From NCBI GenBank assembly GCA_015680685.1, contig MNCI01005272.1, positions 1-21,195 of the forward strand: DNA of 21,195 nucleotides, in the 5' to 3' direction. The translations under genes and the position numbers were made by a program. The notes below the pieces were generated by a model. It was not told the DNA's origin, did no database searches, and worked only from the letters and a program-made list of their open reading frames with translations. Positions within the stretch are counted from its first letter, which is position 1. Each line of letters opens with the position of its first letter. This DNA comes from Gnetum montanum (Eukaryota; Streptophyta; Gnetopsida; Gnetales; Gnetaceae). Shown here one piece after another: positions 17,079-21,195 of the stretch.

Positions 17079-19868
17079 TCATGTAGTTCCTGGTGGCAGT
17101 GGCTCCTCCATGGGTGCTTTTCCCTTGTTAGATGCTCCAAGCTTGAAAGGTTGATGATGCTAAAGAATGGCCTGGAGCTTCTCCTCTTCAGTCTGAGGGT
17201 CCTGTGTCGTCCATGCTAATGTTCTGATATTTGACAGAGTCGCCACCTCCCACGGATAGGGCAGTTACGAGAACATCTGATTAGCTTTGACGTACCATGC
17301 CGCAAACACCCGTCGTTCCTCTTCATAGGCTTTGGCTTTGTCTTTGTATTCGTGAAGCTCAGTTAGCCATCGAGCGAAGTAGGTTGCCACATATTTCTTT
17401 CCTTGGTAGCTTTCCTTTACCACCGCAAGTTCAGAATTTGCGACATCTAGTTTTTCAGCCAACTTCTTTCGCTCTACAAATTCTGCTTCATATTTGATAT
17501 GGGTGGAAGCTACCTGCTGCTCAAGCTCTGACCTCGGGCATCTTGCTATTAACATGGCCAGGTTGGCATATCTAAGATTTGTCAACTCCATATACTCTGT
17601 CAAGTCTTGGATCTGCAGGTCCCAGTTCTTAATTTCTGCTTGGTGGGCGAAGGCATAAGTGTCCAATATGGCCCTCCAATCAATGTTCTGAGCACTGATG
17701 TTGTTAATTTGAGCCTTGGCCATATGGATCTCCTTCTCTAGGATTTGTTTGTACATCCCCACCTTATCACAGAAATTCTCCTTCAGCTTCTCATGTCGTT
17801 TATCCTCATTCTGCCACGTGCTAATCTCGATGGCTGATTTTTGTCAAATAGCGCGTACCTCCTCCATTGAGAGGGTTTGATTTTCTCTGGCCAAATGGCT
17901 TACATCTCAGTTGACCCGAATGAACTGTTCTCACATCTAATGAAAGTGTTCATCAACAACATTCTTTTATTTCTCCACAAAAGTCAACTGAAGATTATTT
18001 GCAACCAACTGCTTGTTTTCTTTTTCTAAGGCCCTGAGTGCCTTAAGATGCGCATGAGTTTGCGCTTGAGCTGCAGAGGCATCCCAAGTGGTTGTCTCCT
18101 TTTCTTCTACCACCTTCTTATTTTCTATAATTAACTTTGTTAATTGCTCGGTTCTAAAATTGTCTAGCTAGTTTGTAGAAACAAATTGCAAAGGATCCCG
18201 CTGTGCTGCTTGTAAGGCTACAAGCTGCTCTTATAGTTTCTACTCTTTAGCTTCAGCATGCTCTACCCTTACTTTGGATATGACCAGCTTCCCCTTTGTG
18301 AAAATGAGGTCTGATTGAATTGCTGTTACATCCTGAGGTATGTCAAGCAGAGACATCAAAACTTGTCTTGTTTGAAGCAATTTTTCTAGTGCATCCTCAT
18401 GTTTCGTAGGAGTCATTGAGGTTCCAATAAGAGTTTGAGCATCCCGTGCTCCTGAAAGATCTTCCGGTGGCACAATAGGTACATTGAAAGATTCTTTGAT
18501 GTGGTCAGCAACCACTTCAGCAGCTTCCGTGACATCTTGGTGTTGCATGACCACCATAGTGGCCCCTTCACCAGTCTCTAACTGCACTTGAAAAGATGTC
18601 GTATTTCCAGAGATCTGTTGTGACCATCTGCTTTCCCCTCCTCCTATTTGAATGGATAACTCACCCCTTGTGTAATCCAACAAAATAGTAGGCTGGTCGA
18701 CATCATCGATGACGTGGAAGAGATTTGCATCATCACGACTTCCCCAACTAACCATCTCGGCGATGGCCCTAATATGGCTCATCGACGGTCTGTAGTCTTA
18801 CGGCGGCGGTGGCTGATCCTGGCCTGTGCTGAGTCCTGCTTCTTGTTGTTGGCTGGGACCTATGGCTGGAGGCTAACTGGGTCCTGCAAGTTGAGTCGCA
18901 GGTGGTCTAGTCATCTGTTCTTCTTCTTCATCTGGTCCTAGTTCTTCGCCAGTGCTCTTTCTTGGAGCTGGCGCCTTTAATAATTCAGCATAAGAAGCAT
19001 TTTGGGCCTTTTGGAGAACGTCATTTGTGTATCCCCGAATACCAGCCCATTGGCATAGTTTTCTGATAAGGTAGGGAAAAGGGAGTGCCATCTTCCCTGA
19101 CTTCCATTCTTCGAATCGCCTTAGGATCTTCGTCAAATATAGATGGGGAAGGTTAGCATTAATCTTTCCCATCAACACTGCACATCCTCTCGCCACATAC
19201 ATTGATATTCTTTTCAAACCTTTTGTGGGGAAGAGGTGATAGGTTCCAATTTTAAAATAATCCCGCTCTTCCATCGTCAGCTCACCAAAAGCTTTATCTC
19301 TGCCATAAGCCTTCTCTAACCAATCCTTTCGCACATCAGGGTCTGATTGGGTAGATAACCAAGCAACATGGGGGCCTGAATTTGGAAGGTTTGACACTTC
19401 CGAAATTGCCTGTGTAGAAAAATCTACTGTCACATGACAAATATTAACTGTGGTTCCTTGTTCTTTATTGTTCCAAAACAAGTATGTTTCACCTAAGTAC
19501 CAGGCACCATACTCAGAGAGGACAGGCCATAAGGGAGACCCTTTAAGGTGATCCCTAATAGCCTCAAGAGAAAACTCTACAAAAGGTTCAAAGTTAAGCT
19601 CCACGATCACTGAAGCAATTGTGGACTTTGTATGGATAGCCTGAACACATTCTGGGGGCAACGTGAGTTGTTGTCCCAGTTCAGGCATAGCAGAAACTCC
19701 TCTTTCTGCCTGCCCAAACCATCCTGTAGGAGGTTCTTCTTGATGGATGCTAAATGATTGCACCTTCTGTTTTGCATGTTATCCAGCAGGGACTCGTCTT
19801 CCACCTCTCCGAGGTTGTTTCGCTTCACCTTGAGCAGGACCCTCTCGCTGAGCATGTTTTGGGGCCAT
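17079..19868 (-). pseudogene. ORF2 of Element 2: 930-codon accessory protein frame, broken only by stops
   Basis: From ATG at 19868 (MAPKHAQREGPAQGEAKQ) to TGA at 17079 a single phase is kept over 2790 nt, with about 13 internal stops (for example 18873 TAG, 18240 TAG, 17265 TAA), each one C-to-T or G-to-A step from CAG, CAA, CGA or TGG; no indel was detected. Regions: basic Arg/Gly/Gln N-terminus (codons 1-35); globular part (about 45-270) with FVEFSLEAIRDHLKG, DYFKIGTYHLFPTKG and PFPYLIRKLCQWAGI, resembling the N-terminal domain of plant transposon-associated proteins (Transposase_32 or ATHILA ORF type, tentative); acidic/Pro/Gln linker (about 300-360); long Glu/Lys/Gln-rich coiled-coil-like half (about 470-850). 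Function unknown. Element 1 carries a deleted version. The short overlapping frames here are shadows. Confidence 0.75.
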
Positions 19869-19930
19869 CTACAATCACACGGGCCAAACATTAGTAAGGT
19901 TGTTTTCAAAGTTAAGTTATACCTTACTAC
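19869..19930 (-). promoter_or_regulatory. Splice-like signals before ORF2 in Element 2
   Basis: Minus strand: donor-like GTAAGG at 19927, branch-like ACTAAT at 19895-19890, and TGTGATTGTAG ending at 19869, one base before the ATG. The arrangement matches 12095-12161 in Element 1 although intervening bases have diverged. Confidence 0.4.
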
Positions 19931-19965
19931 ATGTCTTTAATTAAAGATCTTATGTTATCGTGTGA

Positions 19966-20060
19966 TTGTGCCCAAAAATTATAATAATGGGTCCTATGAC
20001 TTAGGTGGATTTTCATTTTAATCTCCTGGTATACTTAAGGTCATATGATTTTTGGCACAA
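19966..20060. repeat. 95-bp imperfect inverted repeat (MITE-like or hairpin)
   Basis: The left end TTGTGCCCAAAAATTATA pairs with the right end ATATGATTTTTGGCACAA; inner arms (CCTATGACTTAGG and CTTAAGGTCATATG) also pair in part. Element 1 lacks it at the corresponding place. No clear target duplication was seen. Confidence 0.5.
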
Positions 20061-20455
20061 TTTTTCTAAGTGTTAGTATTAATTACCCTAATTGATGTCC
20101 TTTGGGCGATGACAAATTTCAAAAAAGTTAGGCACTAGGCATTTTTTGGTAAGTGTCCCTCCCCCACGACTAAACTGAGCACTCCGGGTTCAAACAGGTT
20201 CAAACGGAATTAAAATTGGAGCACCAGTGTGCAAAATATGAGTGAAAAAGAAAGGGTCATGCAATCGCAAGTCGCAGAGAAAAATTTCAAAAATTCCCCC
20301 CATGTAAATGAAAAAATGATGCTAAGTGTTGCAACGGGGGTCCCTATTTATAGAAAAATAGGACGCAATATCGCGTACGATAGATCGCGTACACGATATC
20401 ACGTGGGACGCGATATTGCATACGCGTTATCTCGTCCCAACTAAGGTGAGACACA
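20061..20455 (-). repeat. LTR-like or promoter-like block inside Element 2
   Basis: Minus strand: GATATCG-type repeats (20437-20360), TATA box CTATAAATA at 20353-20345, then CAACACTTAGCATC, similar to CACACTTAGGCATC after the Element 1 TATA box, then sequence unlike either LTR, including a G-rich GTCGTGGGGGAGGGAC near 20165. Absent from Element 1. It could be a solo or partial LTR of a third family, or an internal promoter region. The plus-strand frame 20229-20444 is an antisense shadow. Confidence 0.45.
20345..20353 (-). promoter_or_regulatory. TATA box in the embedded block
   Basis: Minus strand CTATAAATA, below GATATCG repeats, about 480 bases upstream of the ORF2 ATG and reading toward it. 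Confidence 0.4.
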
Positions 20456-21195
20456 TGAAAAAGACCGAATTGTTAATGATTTTCTTGAAATTAATGGTGT
20501 AAAATCAGGACATGGACAAGGATTAATATATTCAGGGGTAATTACATTGATTCAAGAGGCACTCTAAATGATAATGATGTGAATTTGTGCAATTAAAAAT
20601 TTGGCAATTATGAAGAAAAGGGAATATAATGGGACATTAGAACGTTAAAATTTTGAGGGTTAATAAATGAGAAAGCAATTTATGAAAATTAAGTTGAGGG
20701 TAAGAAATTGTGTGTTCTAGCTAGAGAATTAATGAAGATTACAACAAAATTACACAAGTGGATCCTCCCCAAAGCAGGTTTCAACCTATTATGCCCTTGT
20801 GTAATCACACTTAAAGTGTCCATGGGCACTAGAAGGGTTAAATGTAATTCATACTAACTCCAGAAAACACACACATGTAAATATCACCGGAATGAGATGA
20901 AAATTTTATGTTACATGGGTCATGAACTACAATTACAAGAATAGTGAGATGAGACGAAGTGTAAAAAAGGATCGTAGAGATTGGGACATGAGGTAAATGA
21001 CCCAGGGTACAATGAATCCTGCATGAAAAGCATGATTAAGGTGTCATTAACCCATCGTTCCAATATCAGGACCAAGTCCATCCTTCTAATCACATTGCTT
21101 CATCCCATGGTGAACAGCTATGAGAGTACCATAACAACAAGGCATACGATCACTTGGTGTTTAGTACAAGGGAGGAGTGGTTTTTGTTTTATAGC
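20456..21195 (-). other. Element 2 spacer, homologous to Element 1 spacer
   Basis: The minus strand from 21190 to about 20735 aligns with 11395-11870: CACTCCTCCCTTG, CAAGTGATCGTATGCC, CGATGGGTTAATGACACCTTAA, TACATGTGTGTGTTTT, CCTTCTAGTGCC, GCTTTGGGGAGGATCCACTTG. Similarity is weaker to 20456. Short frames are not conserved between copies, so the region seems conserved as RNA or DNA rather than protein. Confidence 0.6.

Larger units (their letters stand above)
16057..21195 (-). mobile_element. Element 2: related non-autonomous LTR element, truncated by window edge
   Basis: On the minus strand: spacer (21195 to about 19880), ORF2 (19868-17079), polypurine tract (16917-16908) and 3' LTR (16907-16057). 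LTR, PPT, spacer and ORF2 are homologous to Element 1. The 5' LTR and gag should lie to the right of 21195. It sits in the host gag-protease linker; the flank at 16052-16056 is TATAC, and the matching duplication should be found beyond the window. No pol domain is seen. A nested LTR-like block occupies about 20061-20455. Confidence 0.8.

Noticed and set aside
18714-19940. Open frames 18714-18941 plus, 19758-19940 plus and 19607-19909 minus
   Set aside because: They lie across the ORF2 frame in other phases or antisense and have no conserved counterpart in Element 1.

Overview
The window looks like repeat-rich intergenic DNA of a large-genome seed plant. It is AT-rich, has no intact host gene, and is packed with decayed LTR retrotransposons nested in each other. 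A gymnosperm or conifer is plausible from the style (old, long, Ty3-type elements with heavy C-to-T decay), but nothing seen here fixes the species.

Layout. (1) 1-1870: a probable long LTR on the minus strand (LTR A), ending near 187 and followed by a primer-binding-site-like block at 161-180. (2) 1872-2760: GC-richer, gene-like debris with a telobox leader and a minus-strand open frame, plus a pentatricopeptide-repeat (PPR) like fragment on the plus strand. (3) 2760-4900: mostly featureless AT-rich DNA with one cysteine-rich fragment and a degenerate direct repeat. (4) About 4928-6650: a second minus-strand LTR (LTR B) with a TATA box, an upstream minisatellite and the same downstream block as LTR A. 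(5) About 6960-7440 and 13656-16056: two pieces of one minus-strand Ty3/gypsy pol, of Tat/Ogre-like character. (6) 7441-13655: Element 1 (plus strand), a complete gag-bearing, pol-less LTR element inserted between the RT and RNase H parts of that host pol. (7) 16057-21195: Element 2 (minus strand), a cousin of Element 1 inserted in the host's gag-protease linker. Its 3' LTR, a 930-codon accessory frame (ORF2) and the spacer are in view; its gag and 5' LTR lie beyond the window.

How the parts relate. Elements 1 and 2 share LTR sequence, polypurine tract, a conserved non-coding spacer and ORF2. ORF2 encodes (in decayed form) an N-terminal globular domain resembling plant transposon-associated proteins, a Pro/Gln/acid-rich linker and a long coiled-coil-like C-terminal half. 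In Element 1 the same ORF survives only as its two ends, fused in frame after loss of about 2.35 kb. Neither copy shows protease, RT or integrase in the visible interior, so both look like non-autonomous elements that would borrow pol from a partner. ORF2 in both is preceded by a conserved branch-point and 3' splice-site-like signal directly before its ATG, which suggests expression from a spliced RNA.

The host pol has an RNase H domain between protease and RT, in addition to a degenerate RNase H after RT. The whole nest is inactive: almost every coding frame is broken by stops explainable as C-to-T or G-to-A changes.
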